From assembly GCF_027912495.1 (NCBI RefSeq), contig NZ_CP115463.1, forward strand, positions 1,511,501 to 1,575,500: 64,000 nt of DNA, in the 5' to 3' direction. Positions 7,251 to 16,777 of the stretch are shown piece after piece. The notes beneath the pieces were generated by a model. It was not told the origin of the DNA. It made no database searches and saw only the letters and a list, made by a program, of their open reading frames with translations. This stretch comes from Caulobacter sp. NIBR1757. GTDB lineage: Bacteria; Pseudomonadota; Alphaproteobacteria; Caulobacterales; Caulobacteraceae. The first letter of the stretch is position 1; each line of letters opens with the position of its first letter. The translations under genes were made by a program, and so were the position numbers.

Positions 7251-8156
7251 TCAGCTCGCTGTGAGCTTATCCGCCGTCTTCGTCTCGAAATCCCCCGCGT
7301 CATGCCGCTCCCACAGCTGGCTCGACGGCTCCCCGAACACCCGGTTGACCATCCGCCCGCGCTTCACCGCCGGCCGCTCGGCGATCTGGTCCGTCCAGCG
7401 CTGCACGTTCCTGTAGTCCTGCACGGCCAGGAACTCGCCGGCCTCATAGACCAGCCCCTTGGCCAGGGCGCCGTACCAGGGCCAGACCGCCATGTCGGCG
7501 ATCGTGTACTCATCCCCGGCCAGGTACTCGGCTTCGCCCAGCCGCCGGTCCAGCACGTCCAGCTGGCGCTTCACCTCCATGGCGAAGCGGTCGATGGCGT
7601 ATTCGATCCTGAACGGGGCATAGGCGTAGAAGTGGCCGAAGCCGCCGCCCAGGTAGGGGGCGCTGCCCATCTGCCACATCAGCCAGCTGAGGGTCTCGGC
7701 CCGGGCCGCCGGCTCGGTGGGCAGGAAGGCGCCGAACTTTTCGGCCAGGTGGATCAGGATGGCGCCGCTCTCGAACACCCGGATCGGCCGGGCCGGATCG
7801 CTGTGGTCGACCAGGGCCGGGATCTTGCTGTTGGGGTTGGCGGAAACGAAGCCGCTGGAGAACTGGTCGCCGGTGTTGATCTTGATCAGCCAGGCGTCGT
7901 ACTCGGCGCCCGCGTGGCCCAGGGCCAGCAGCTCCTCCAGCATCACCGTCACCTTCACCCCGTTGGGCGTGGCCAGGGAATAGAGCTGCAGCGGGTGCTT
8001 GCCGACGGGCAGGTCCTTGTCGTGGGTCGGGCCGGCGATGGGCCGGTTGATGGCGGCGAAGCGGCCGCCGTTCTCCTTGTTCCAGGTCCAGACCTTGGCG
8101 GGCTCATAGCCCTCCGGGTGGTTGGCGGGCGCGGGTGCGGCGGTCTGGTCGGTCAT
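7251..8156 (-). CDS. yghU: Glutathione S-transferase family, YghU-type disulfide-bond oxidoreductase
   Basis: A 301-residue protein of the nu-class GST family. An N-terminal extension (VWTWNKENGGRFAAINRPIAGPTHDKDLPVGKHPLQLYSLATPNGVKV) leads into the thioredoxin-like domain; the -TPNG- and KIPAL..H segments and the C-terminal all-helical domain with EYTIADMAVWPWYG match YghU/YfcG proteins. These cytoplasmic enzymes reduce disulfides using glutathione. Length is close to E. coli YghU (288). It is a single gene on the minus strand. Confidence 0.9.
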   Translation of the reverse strand: MTDQTAAPAPANHPEGYEPAKVWTWNKENGGRFAAINRPIAGPTHDKDLPVGKHPLQLYSLATPNGVKVTVMLEELLALGHAGAEYDAWLIKINTGDQFSSGFVSANPNSKIPALVDHSDPARPIRVFESGAILIHLAEKFGAFLPTEPAARAETLSWLMWQMGSAPYLGGGFGHFYAYAPFRIEYAIDRFAMEVKRQLDVLDRRLGEAEYLAGDEYTIADMAVWPWYGALAKGLVYEAGEFLAVQDYRNVQRWTDQIAERPAVKRGRMVNRVFGEPSSQLWERHDAGDFETKTADKLTAS

Positions 8157-8503
8157 GGCGGTGTCTCTCTGTCGCGATCGGTGATGGCGGCCCAGGCAGG
8201 AAGCTAGTCACCCCCGCGCCCCGGCGCCACCCCCGCCCGCGCGCCCCCGGCTCCATGGTCACGCCATGGCCACGGCGCGGCGGCGGCGCGGACTGATTTT
8301 TTTCGGCCCATAAGCGCCTCGGGTCTGGCGCCGGCGGCATGGGGCGCCCAGATTGGTTGTGCGGCCCGGGCCCCTCTGACGATCCTCCCCGATCGTGATG
8401 TCGGACCGCATCGGGCGCGCTCGATGCCGGGACCCAGACCCCCACGTCTTCCCCCCGGCCCGGCATCGACGCTCCCACCCTGTCACCAGAGGAGCGACGT
8501 TAA
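8157..8503. other. Intergenic region between yghU and DUF465 gene
   Basis: This 347-bp GC-rich divergent spacer should hold promoters for the two flanking genes. I see no clear consensus promoter, RNA or repeat. A ribosome site GAGGAGCG lies at about 8488-8495 before the DUF465 gene. Confidence 0.5.
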
Positions 8504-8692
8504 ATGTCCCATGCTTTGATCAACCGTCTCCGCAGCCGCCACGGCCTGCTGGAAACCGCCCTGCGGGAAGAGTGGCGCCGGCCCCGGCCGGACGACCGCG
8601 TCCTGGCCCGCATCAAGAAGGGCAAGCTGTTGCTCAAGGACCGCCTGATGGCGCTGGAGGCGGCCGTCTCCGGCCGCCGCCCGGCCCTCTAG
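8504..8692 (+). CDS. DUF465 (YdcH-family) small protein
   Basis: A 62-residue protein, MSHALINRLRSRHGLLE..., ending with the family's typical RIKKGKLLLKDRLMALE helix. The family consists of short coiled-coil-like proteins with unknown role; alphaproteobacterial copies are often multiple. A GAGG ribosome site precedes the ATG. Confidence 0.8.
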   Translation: MSHALINRLRSRHGLLETALREEWRRPRPDDRVLARIKKGKLLLKDRLMALEAAVSGRRPAL

Positions 8693-8807
8693 CCGCCGGG
8701 CGCGGCCGCCTGCCCCCGGGCGGCCGCGTCCGGTATGGGCGATCCGCCCACTGACGAATCCCCGGCGTTGCGCTACACCCCGTCGAAGACGCTCGACGAG
8801 GCCGATC

Positions 8808-9458
8808 ATGCTGCGCTGGTTCCAGGCCCTGCTGCCCAAGGAAGACAATTTCTTCCGCCTGTTCGCGGCCCATGCCGACACCCTGGTGACCGGGGCCGCC
8901 GCCCTGCGCCGGATGCTGGACGGCGGGGAGGGGACAGAGGCCGCCTGCGCCGCCATCGTCGCGGCCGAGCATGCGGCCGACGACGTCGCCCGCCAGGTGC
9001 TGGTCGCCGTACGGCGCAGCTTCATCACCCCCTTCGACCGCTCCGACATCCGGCGGCTGACCAACAGCCTCGACGACGCCGTCGACCAGATGCAGAAGAC
9101 CGCCAAGGCCGTCACCCTCTACGAGGTGCGCGACTTCGCCCCCCACATGCGCGAGCTCGGCGACATCGCCATCGCCGCCGCCGCCCTGACGGTGGAGGCC
9201 GTCGGCCTGCTGCCCGAGATGACCCGCGAGCGCCACCGGCTCAACGCCCTGACCGAGCAGATCGCCAAACTGGAAAGCCAGAGCGACGACCTCTACGACG
9301 CCGGCATGAAGGCGCTGTACCAGGCTCAGAAGGCGGCCGGCGGTGACGCGCTCGGCTTCATCATCGGGGCCGAGATCTACGACCACCTGGAAAAGGTCAT
9401 CGACCGCTTCGAGGACGTCGCCAACCACATCAACGGCGTGCTGGTCGAGCACCTCTAG
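8808..9458 (+). CDS. DUF47/PhoU-like regulator of Pit phosphate transport
   Basis: A 216-residue, all-helical protein starting MLRWFQALLPKEDNFF, the standard start of DUF47-family Pit accessory proteins (cytoplasmic, PhoU-like fold). Residues DRSDIRRLTNSLDDAVDQM and DDLYDAGMKALY are family landmarks. The Pit transporter gene begins 3 nt after its stop, so the two form an operon in which this protein controls or couples phosphate uptake. Confidence 0.9.
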   Translation: MLRWFQALLPKEDNFFRLFAAHADTLVTGAAALRRMLDGGEGTEAACAAIVAAEHAADDVARQVLVAVRRSFITPFDRSDIRRLTNSLDDAVDQMQKTAKAVTLYEVRDFAPHMRELGDIAIAAAALTVEAVGLLPEMTRERHRLNALTEQIAKLESQSDDLYDAGMKALYQAQKAAGGDALGFIIGAEIYDHLEKVIDRFEDVANHINGVLVEHL

Positions 9459-9461
9459 CCG

Positions 9462-10463
9462 ATGGACGCCGCCCTCATCGTCCTGGTCTTCCTGATCGGC
9501 GTCGCGCTGCTGTTCGACTTCCTGAACGGCCTGCACGACAGCGCCAACTCGATCGCCACCATCGTGGCCACCCGGGTGCTGCCGCCGATCTACGCGGTCG
9601 GCTGGGCGGCCTTCTTCAACTTCATCGCCTTCCTGTTCTTCGGCCTGCATGTGGCCGGCACCATCGGCAAGGGGATCATCTCGGCCGATGTGATCAGCGA
9701 CAAGGTGATCTTCGGGGCCCTGGTCGGGGCCATCGCCTGGAACGTCATCACCTGGCTGCGCGGCATTCCCTCCTCCAGCTCCCACGCCCTGGTCGGCGGC
9801 CTGCTGGGGGCCGGGGTGGCCAAGGCGGGGGTCTCGGCCATCGTGGTCGCCGGGGTGACCAAGACGGTGTTCGCCATCTTCCTGTCGCCCGCCGTCGGCT
9901 TTTTGCTGGCCCTGCTTCTGGTGCTGCTGGTCAGCTGGATCTTCGTGAAGGCCAACCCGCATTTCGCCGACCGGGTGTTCCGCGGCCTGCAGTTCGTCTC
10001 GGCCAGCGCCTACAGCCTCGGCCACGGCGGCAACGACGCCCAGAAGACCATGGGCATCATCGCCGTGCTGCTCTACTCGCGCGGTCTGCTGGGCGGTGAG
10101 TTCCACGTACCCTTCTGGGTGGTCATCACCTGCCAGGCGGCGATCGCGCTCGGAACCCTGTTCGGCGGCTGGCGTATCGTCCACACCATGGGCTCGAAAA
10201 TCACCCGTTTGAGCCCGCAGCAGGGCTTCTGCGCCGAAACCGGCGGGGCCATCACCCTGTTCCTGGCCACCGGCATGGGCATTCCCGTCTCCACCACCCA
10301 CACCATCACCGGCGCCATCGTCGGGGTCGGGGCGGCTCGCCGCGCCTCGGCCGTCCGCTGGAACGTCGCGCGCGGCATCGTCACCGCCTGGTTCATCACC
10401 ATGCCCGCCGCCGCCGCCATGGGCGCCGCCGCCTGCCTGCTGGGCGGCCTGTTCCTCAAGTGA
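9462..10463 (+). CDS. Low-affinity inorganic phosphate transporter, PiT family
   Basis: A 333-residue inner-membrane protein with about ten hydrophobic segments. The duplicated PiT signatures are visible: FDFLNGLHDSANSIATIVATRVL near residues 20-42 and GHGGNDAQKTMG in the second half, plus the SSSHALVGGL and VSTTHTITGAIVG loops. It should move phosphate or metal-phosphate with protons. It is coupled to the DUF47 gene upstream and overlaps the following NUDIX gene by 4 nt. Confidence 0.93.
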   Translation: MDAALIVLVFLIGVALLFDFLNGLHDSANSIATIVATRVLPPIYAVGWAAFFNFIAFLFFGLHVAGTIGKGIISADVISDKVIFGALVGAIAWNVITWLRGIPSSSSHALVGGLLGAGVAKAGVSAIVVAGVTKTVFAIFLSPAVGFLLALLLVLLVSWIFVKANPHFADRVFRGLQFVSASAYSLGHGGNDAQKTMGIIAVLLYSRGLLGGEFHVPFWVVITCQAAIALGTLFGGWRIVHTMGSKITRLSPQQGFCAETGGAITLFLATGMGIPVSTTHTITGAIVGVGAARRASAVRWNVARGIVTAWFITMPAAAAMGAAACLLGGLFLK

Positions 10464-10876
10464 CCGGCGAGGCCCATCAGGTCGGCGCCCTGCCCTGGCG
10501 ACGCCGTTTCAGCGGCGCCCTCGAGGTCATGCTGGTCACCAGTCGCGAGACCAGGCGCTGGGTGGTGCCCAAGGGCTGGCCCATGCCCGGCAAGTCCGAC
10601 CCCGAGGCCGCCGCCATCGAGGCCTGGGAGGAGGCCGGCGTAAAGGGCCTGATCGCCCCCGCGCCGATCGGCGGCTTCAGCTACGGCAAGAAGCTGAAGG
10701 ACGGCTCGGTCCGCCCCTGCCGGGTAAAGCTCTACCCCCTGGAAGTCACCACCGACCGCCCCGACTGGCCCGAGGCCGGCCAGCGGGAGCGCCGCTGGCT
10801 CTCGCCGCGGGAGGCCGCTAGGCGGGTGGCCGAGCCGGAGCTGGCGCGGCTGCTGCGCCGCTTCGATCCGGCCTGA
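10460..10876 (+). CDS. NUDIX hydrolase, DIPP-like
   Basis: A 138-residue protein with the NUDIX segment PKGWPMPGKSDPEAAAIEAWEEAGV. The catalytic EAWEEAG core is kept; the first Glu of the canonical box is Lys, as is common in diadenosine/diphosphoinositol polyphosphate hydrolases. It likely cleaves nucleoside or inositol polyphosphates. The GTG start overlaps the pit gene by 4 nt. The last 18-20 bases of the gene recur after the first FG-GAP gene (13762-13784). Confidence 0.88.
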   Translation: MTGEAHQVGALPWRRRFSGALEVMLVTSRETRRWVVPKGWPMPGKSDPEAAAIEAWEEAGVKGLIAPAPIGGFSYGKKLKDGSVRPCRVKLYPLEVTTDRPDWPEAGQRERRWLSPREAARRVAEPELARLLRRFDPA

Positions 10877-10879
10877 CGG
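10857..10879. repeat. Duplication footprint: NUDIX gene tail (copy 1 of 3)
   Basis: The 23 bases GCCGCTTCGATCCGGCCTGA and the next CGG are exactly repeated at 13762-13784, after FG-GAP gene 1. A shorter match (CCTTCGATCCGGCCT) occurs at 16765-16779, after gene 2. This suggests the tandem duplication unit began in the end of the NUDIX gene. Confidence 0.75.
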
Positions 10880-11223
10880 CGCGCGCGCGACGAGGCAGAC
10901 GCGCGGCGTTCTGCAGAGTCATTCTGAGCAACTATACAGTACCGTCAAAAATTGTAGCCGGGTCACACCTCAAAATGAGGGAAAACTAAAGATAGTTCTG
11001 AGCTTCTCTGGCCGCTTTGCGGGTCCAGGCTTTGGCATCGTCAGCGATGACCAGGTCGCGATGCTATGAATTCCGGGCGCGGCTTGCATTTTTGTCCTCA
11101 TCGGCTTGGAAAGCGGTTGCCGACGCCTGACGTTGTTGGTTAAAAGTTCCCGAAGGTCAGTAATGGGGCGTCAGTGTACAATCCTGCGCAGGGCGCGCGG
11201 AGCGGCGCCTGCGGAGTTGAGGC
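10877..11223. other. Leader region of FG-GAP/RTX gene 1
   Basis: This 347-bp stretch has lower GC than its neighbours. It includes the short inverted repeat CCTCAAAATGAGG near 10970 and ends with GTTGAGG as ribosome site. A CGTCAAAAATT stretch has a near match (CGTCAAAATTAT) in the leader of the second paralog. I see no gene. Confidence 0.5.
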
Positions 11224-13718
11224 ATGCCTTTTGACGCAGTCCTTGAGCTGTCATCGCTCGACGGAACCACGGGATTCCAGATCAATGGTGAAGCGGCTTA
11301 CGACCGGAGCGGCTGGCGTGTCGCCTCGGCTGGCGACATCAACGGCGATGGCATCGACGACCTGATCATCGGGGCTGCGACCGCCGACCCAAATGGCAAT
11401 GGTTCCGGAGCCAGCTATGTTGTTTTCGGACGGACAACTGGCTTCTCGGCGACCCTGAACCTGTCCACCCTGAACGGAACGACCGGCTTCAAGATTAATG
11501 GCGAGGCCGGGGCGGACTACAGCGGGGGTTCCGTGGCCTCGGCCGGCGACGTCAATGGCGATGGCATCGACGACCTGATTATCGGGGCCCTGCGCGCAGA
11601 CCCGAATGGTAGCAGCTCTGGAGCCAGCTATGTTGTTTTCGGACGCACGACCGGCTTCGCGGCGACCCTGAACCTGTCCACCCTCAATGGAGCCAACGGC
11701 TTCCAGATAAACGGCGAGGTCGCCGGCGACTTCAGTGGCGTTTCAGTCGGCTCGGCGGGCGACATCAACGGCGATGGCGTCGATGACCTGATCATCGGGC
11801 ATACCGCGCCAACCCCAATGGGCATTACTCCGGGGCCAGTTATGTTGTGTTCGGACGCACAACCGGCTTCGTGGCCAACCTGGAGTTGTCCACCCTCGAC
11901 GGAGCCAATGGCTTCCAGATCAACGGCGAGGTCGCCAGCGACCGCAGCGGCCGTGCGGTCGCCTCGGCGGGCGACGTTAACGGCGATGGCATCGACGACC
12001 TGATCATCGGGGCGTACAGCGCCGCTCCGAACGGCGCCTTCTCCGGGGCCAGCTATGTTGTGTTCGGGCGCACAACCGGCTTCTCGGCGAACCTGGACCT
12101 GTCCACCCTCGACGGAACCACCGGCTTCCAGATCAGTGGCGAGGTGGCCTTCGACCGCAGCGGCGCTTCAGTCGCGTCGGCCGGCGATGTCAACGGCGAT
12201 GGCGTCGATGACCTGATCATCGCGGCGATCACCGCCAGTCCGAATGGCGCCGTCTCCGGAGCCAGCTATGTTGTGTTCGGGCGCACAACCGGCTTTGCGC
12301 CGAACCTGAACCTGTCCATCCTCGACGGAACCAACGGCTTCAAGATCAATGGTGAGGCAGCTCAGGACCGCAGCGGCGTTGCGGTCGCCTCGGCCGGCGA
12401 CGTCAACGGCGATGGCATCGACGATCTGATTATCGGGGCGTCCAGCGCCGATCCAAATGGAATTAATTCCGGAGCCAGCTACGTTGTGTTCGGGCGCACA
12501 ACCGGCTTCGCGGCGACCCTGAACCTGTCCACCCTGGATGGAACCAACGGCTTCAAGATCAATGGCGAGGTCACCCAGGATGGCAGCGGGGCCAGCGTCG
12601 CCTCGGCGGGCGACGTCAACGGCGATGGCATCGATGACCTGATCATCGGGGCTACGGGCGCCGGCCCGAACGGCAGTTACTCCGGAGCCAGCTATGTTGT
12701 GTTCGGCCGTCCTTCACCGGTCAACTTCATCGGGACGCCGGGCGACGACGTTCACAGCGGCGCCGGGGCCAACGACACCTTCTCCGGCCTGGGCGGCAAC
12801 GACACGCTGAACGGCATGGGCGGCGATGACATCATAGACGGCGGCGATGGCGCTGACGACCTGATCGGTGGAGCCGGCGGCGACCTTCTCTATGGCGACG
12901 ATGGCGCGGACGAACTGAACGGCGGCGATGGGGCCGACAAGCTGTTCGGCGGAACGGGCGCCGATCTGCTGAACGGCGGCACTGGCAATGACCGTATGGA
13001 CGGGCAATCGGACGTGGACACCCTGAACGGGGGCTCCGGCAACGATTATCTCGACGGGGGCCTTGGCGCCGACGTCATGTCCGGCGGGTCTGACAACGAC
13101 ATCTACATCGTCGATGACGCCGGCGATCAGACGATCGAACTGCCGGGCGAAGGCTATGACATCGTCCGCACCGCCCTGGACGGCCGGGTGCTGGCCGCCA
13201 ACGTCGAGGCCCTGCAGCTTCAGGGCGCGGCCAACCTCAACGGCTTCGGCAACAGCGGCGCCAACAACCTGCAGGGCAACACCGGCAGCAACCGCCTCGA
13301 CGGCGGTGAGGGCGTCGATACGATCAACGGCAATGACGGCGACGATTTCATCATCGGCGGCCTCGGCAACGACCTGCTGCGCGGCGGCACGGGGGCGGAC
13401 ACCTTTGTCGTGCGCCAGGAGAGCATCGCCACCCCGGTGCTGGAGACCGACCAGGTCTACGACTTCGACGTCCAGGACCTCATCGACCTGTCGGCCATCG
13501 ACGCCAACACCCGGCTGGATGGCAACCAGGCCTTCCATCTGGTCAGCGCCTTTACAAAGCCGGACGCTGCCCATGAAGCGGACGTCGGCCAGATGACCCT
13601 GACCTTCGCCGACGGCATCACCACCCTGCGACTCGACGTCAACGGCGATGGCAAGGTCGACTACCAGATGAAGATCAACGGCGACGTCACCGGCGACAGC
13701 GGCGACTGGATTCTGTAG
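11224..13718 (+). pseudogene. FG-GAP/RTX secreted protein 1, frameshifted near 11799
   Basis: Two overlapping frames (11224-12003 and 11847-13718) together encode an 831-residue protein if one G is restored in the GGG run near 11797-11799 (ATCATCGGGC here, ATCATCGGGGC in sister repeats). Seven FG-GAP repeats of about 66 residues, each with GDxNGDGxDDLIIG and GASYVVFGRTTGF, should form a seven-bladed integrin-alpha-like propeller binding calcium. RTX nonapeptides (GGxGxDxLx) follow, then a C-terminal type I secretion region ending GDSGDWIL. There is no signal peptide, as expected for type I export. It may be a true pseudogene or a sequencing error. Confidence 0.8.
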
Positions 13719-14174
13719 CGGTCTTCGGTCCGGGCGGTCGCGTTGAGGGCCACGCAGCTGGGCCGCTTCGATCCGGCCTGACGGGGCGTACGCGCGACAA
13801 GGCTGAAGCGGGGGTGGTGATCCAACCTGTCGCATCGCGTCAGTCCCCGATCTCGGCAATCTCAGGTAAGTATTTCGGACATTTTCAACGGCTTCGTCAA
13901 AATTATACTGTCATAATATGCCCAATGTGGGTATTTTAAAGGTGGCGTTGATCTTCTCTTGCGGCGTCAACATCCATCGCCCTGGTGTCAGAGGCGATCA
14001 AGGGGATTGGATGCTCTGATTGCCAGGAACCTCTTGCATTCAAACCTGTCCATTGTTTAGACGAGCGATTGCAGAATCTTCGGATCCACCGACAGTGTTG
14101 AAGGGGGTCAGTTGCTGAGCGCCAGTTTCAAATCCCCGCGCGGTGGCGCGGATCGGGGCCTTGGGGGTTAGAAC
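13719..14174. other. Spacer and leader between the two FG-GAP/RTX genes
   Basis: This 456-bp stretch begins with the duplicated NUDIX-gene tail (13762-13784). It then becomes AT-richer at 13860-13950 (TATACTGTCATAATATGCCC), which may hold the promoter. It ends with TTGGGGG before ATG 14175. No coding region is apparent. Confidence 0.5.
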
Positions 14175-16697
14175 ATGCCGTTTGACGCAGTCCTTGAGCT
14201 GTCTTCGCTCGACGGAACCACCGGCTTCCAGATCAACGGCGAGGCCGCGAGCGACGACAGCGGCTGGTCCGTCGCCTCGGCCGGAGACATCAACGGCGAT
14301 GGCATCGACGACCTGATCATCGGCGCCAGGGGCGCCGACCCGAACGGTTCCTTCTCAGGAGCCAGCTATGTTGTGTTCGGACGCACAACCGGCTTTGCGG
14401 CCACCCTGAACCTGTCCACCCTTGACGGAACCACCGGCTTCCAGATCAGCGGCGTGGCCGCAAGCGACCAGAGCGGCATTTCCGTCGCCTCGGCGGGCGA
14501 CGTAAATGGCGATGGCATCGACGATCTGATCATCGGGGCCAAGTATGCCGACCCGAACGGCTCCGCTTCTGGAGCCAGCTACGTTGTGTTCGGACGCACG
14601 ACCGGGTTTGCGGCCGAACTGAACCCGTCAACCCTCGACGGAACCACCGGCTTCCAGATCAATGGCGAGGCCACAACCGACCTGAGCGGCGTTTCCGTCG
14701 CCTCGGCTGGTGACGTCAACGGCGATGGCATCGGCGACCTGATCATCGGGGCCATGGTTGCCGATCCGAACGGCGCCTCGTCCGGAGCCAGCTATGTTGT
14801 GTTCGGACGCACAACCGGCTTTGCGGCCACCCTGGAGCTGTCCGGCCTCAACGGGACCACCGGCTTCCAGATCAATGGCGAGGTCGCAAACGACCAAAGC
14901 GGCGCTTCCGTCGCCTCGGCTGGCGACATCAATGGCGACGGCGTCGATGATCTGATCATCGGGGCCAAGTACGCCGACCCGAACGGCTCCAGCTCCGGCG
15001 CCAGCTATGTTGTGTTTGGACGTACGACCGGGTTTGCGGCCGAACTGAACCTGTCAACCCTCGACGGAACCACCGGCTTCCAGATCAATGGCGAGGTCGC
15101 AAGCGACCAAAGCGGCATTTCCGTCGCCTCGGCTGGTGACATCAACGGCGATGGCATCGACGACCTGATCATCGGGGCCAGGTTAGCCGACCCGAACGGC
15201 TTCAGCTCTGGCGCCGGCTACGTCGTATTCGGACGCACGACAGGGTTCGCGGCCGAGTTGAACCTGTCCACCCTCGACGGAACGAACGGTTTCCAGATCA
15301 ATGGCGAGGTTGCTGGCGACCGGGCCGGCGTTTCCGTCGCTTCGGCCGGCGACATCAACGGCGATGGGATCGACGATCTGGTCATCGGGGCCTACACCGC
15401 CGACCCGAAAGGCTCCAACTCCGGAGCCAGCTACGTTGTGTTCGGACGTACAACCGGCTTTGCGGCCGTCCTGGAGTTGTCCACCCTCGACGGAACCAAC
15501 GGCTTCCAGATCAATGGCAAGGCTTCTGGCGACTTCAGCGGCTGGTCGGTCGCCTCGGCGGGAGACGTCAACGGCGATGGCGTCGACGATCTGATCATCG
15601 GGGCCTATGGCGCCGACCCGAACGGCTCTGGCTCCGGCGCCAGCTATGTCATCTTCGGCCGCGCTTCGTCGGTGAGCTTCGCCGGCACCTCGGGCGACGA
15701 TGTGCGCAGCGGCGGCGCGATGGCCGACAGCCTCTCGGGCCAGGGCGGCAATGACACGCTGAACGGCCTGGACGGGGACGACCTGCTGGATGGCGGCGAT
15801 CTCTCCGATGTGCTGAACGGCGGCAATGGCGCCGACGACCTGATCGGCGGTGGCGGCGGCGATATCCTCAACGGCGATGACGGCGCCGACGAGCTGAACG
15901 GCGGCGACGGCGCCGACAAGCTGTTTGGCGGCACTGGGACCGACCTGCTGAACGGCGGAACCGGCAATGACCGCATGGATGGGCAGTCGGACGTGGATAC
16001 CCTGAACGGGGGCGTCGGAAACGATTATCTCGACGGCGGCCTTGGCGCCGACGTGATGTCAGGCGGGGCCGACAACGACATCTACATCGTCGATGACGCC
16101 AGCGACCAGACGATCGAACTGGCCGGAGAGGGCTACGATATCGTCCGCACCGCCATGGACGGCTGGGTGCTGTCCGAAAACATCGAGGCCCTGCAACTTC
16201 AAGGCTCTGCCGACATCGATGGTTCCGGCAACGCCGGCGCCAACAACCTGCAGGGCAACACCGGCGCCAACAGCCTGGACGGCGGGGCAGGGTCGGACAC
16301 CATCAACGGCAACGATGGCGACGACTTTATCATCGGCGGTCTCGGCAACGACCTGCTGCGCGGCGGCACGGGCGCGGACACCTTTGTCGTGCGCCAGGAA
16401 AGCATCGCCAATCTGGTGCTGGAAACTGACCAGGTCTATGACTTCGATGCTCAGGATCTGATCGACCTGTCGGCCATCGACGCCAACACCCGGCTCGATG
16501 GCAACCAGGCCTTCCGCCTTGTCAGCGCCTTCACCAAGCCGGACGCCGCTCACGACGCGGATGTCGGCCAGATGACCCTGACCTTCGCGGGAGGCATCAC
16601 CACCCTGCGCCTGGACGTCAATGGCGATGGCAAGGTGGACTACCAGATGAAGATCAACGGCGACGTCACCGGCGACAGCGGCGACTGGCTGCTATAG
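14175..16697 (+). CDS. FG-GAP/RTX secreted protein 2 (intact paralog)
   Basis: An 840-residue exported protein. Residues from about 1 to 495 hold seven FG-GAP repeats (GDINGDGIDDLIIG, then GASYVVFGRTTGF in each), predicting one seven-bladed beta-propeller with calcium loops. Residues from about 500 to 632 hold RTX nonapeptides (GGNDTLNG, GGDGADKLFG and others). The C-terminus, with GLGNDLLRGGTGADTFV and a final GDSGDWLL, is a type I secretion signal region as in serralysin-like proteins. It is nine residues longer than its upstream paralog, equal to one extra RTX unit. No ABC exporter lies nearby. A role in adhesion or surface binding is an inference. Confidence 0.9.
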   Translation: MPFDAVLELSSLDGTTGFQINGEAASDDSGWSVASAGDINGDGIDDLIIGARGADPNGSFSGASYVVFGRTTGFAATLNLSTLDGTTGFQISGVAASDQSGISVASAGDVNGDGIDDLIIGAKYADPNGSASGASYVVFGRTTGFAAELNPSTLDGTTGFQINGEATTDLSGVSVASAGDVNGDGIGDLIIGAMVADPNGASSGASYVVFGRTTGFAATLELSGLNGTTGFQINGEVANDQSGASVASAGDINGDGVDDLIIGAKYADPNGSSSGASYVVFGRTTGFAAELNLSTLDGTTGFQINGEVASDQSGISVASAGDINGDGIDDLIIGARLADPNGFSSGAGYVVFGRTTGFAAELNLSTLDGTNGFQINGEVAGDRAGVSVASAGDINGDGIDDLVIGAYTADPKGSNSGASYVVFGRTTGFAAVLELSTLDGTNGFQINGKASGDFSGWSVASAGDVNGDGVDDLIIGAYGADPNGSGSGASYVIFGRASSVSFAGTSGDDVRSGGAMADSLSGQGGNDTLNGLDGDDLLDGGDLSDVLNGGNGADDLIGGGGGDILNGDDGADELNGGDGADKLFGGTGTDLLNGGTGNDRMDGQSDVDTLNGGVGNDYLDGGLGADVMSGGADNDIYIVDDASDQTIELAGEGYDIVRTAMDGWVLSENIEALQLQGSADIDGSGNAGANNLQGNTGANSLDGGAGSDTINGNDGDDFIIGGLGNDLLRGGTGADTFVVRQESIANLVLETDQVYDFDAQDLIDLSAIDANTRLDGNQAFRLVSAFTKPDAAHDADVGQMTLTFAGGITTLRLDVNGDGKVDYQMKINGDVTGDSGDWLL

Positions 16698-16777
16698 CGG
16701 CTGCTGGTTCTTCTTCAGCGTTTCTGGCCGCTCGACCCTTCCGGGTCCGCGCGGCTGCCGCGGGCCTTCGATCCGGC

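Noticed and set aside
8634..10301. A 555-codon minus-strand frame across the DUF47 and Pit genes
   Set aside because: Composition is Gly/Asp/Gln-rich without fold, and both plus-strand genes have clear family motifs.
11224..16697. Regular DNA repeats suspected as a CRISPR-like or tandem satellite array
   Set aside because: The roughly 200-bp period is the codon-level image of FG-GAP protein repeats; units vary at synonymous sites and are coding.
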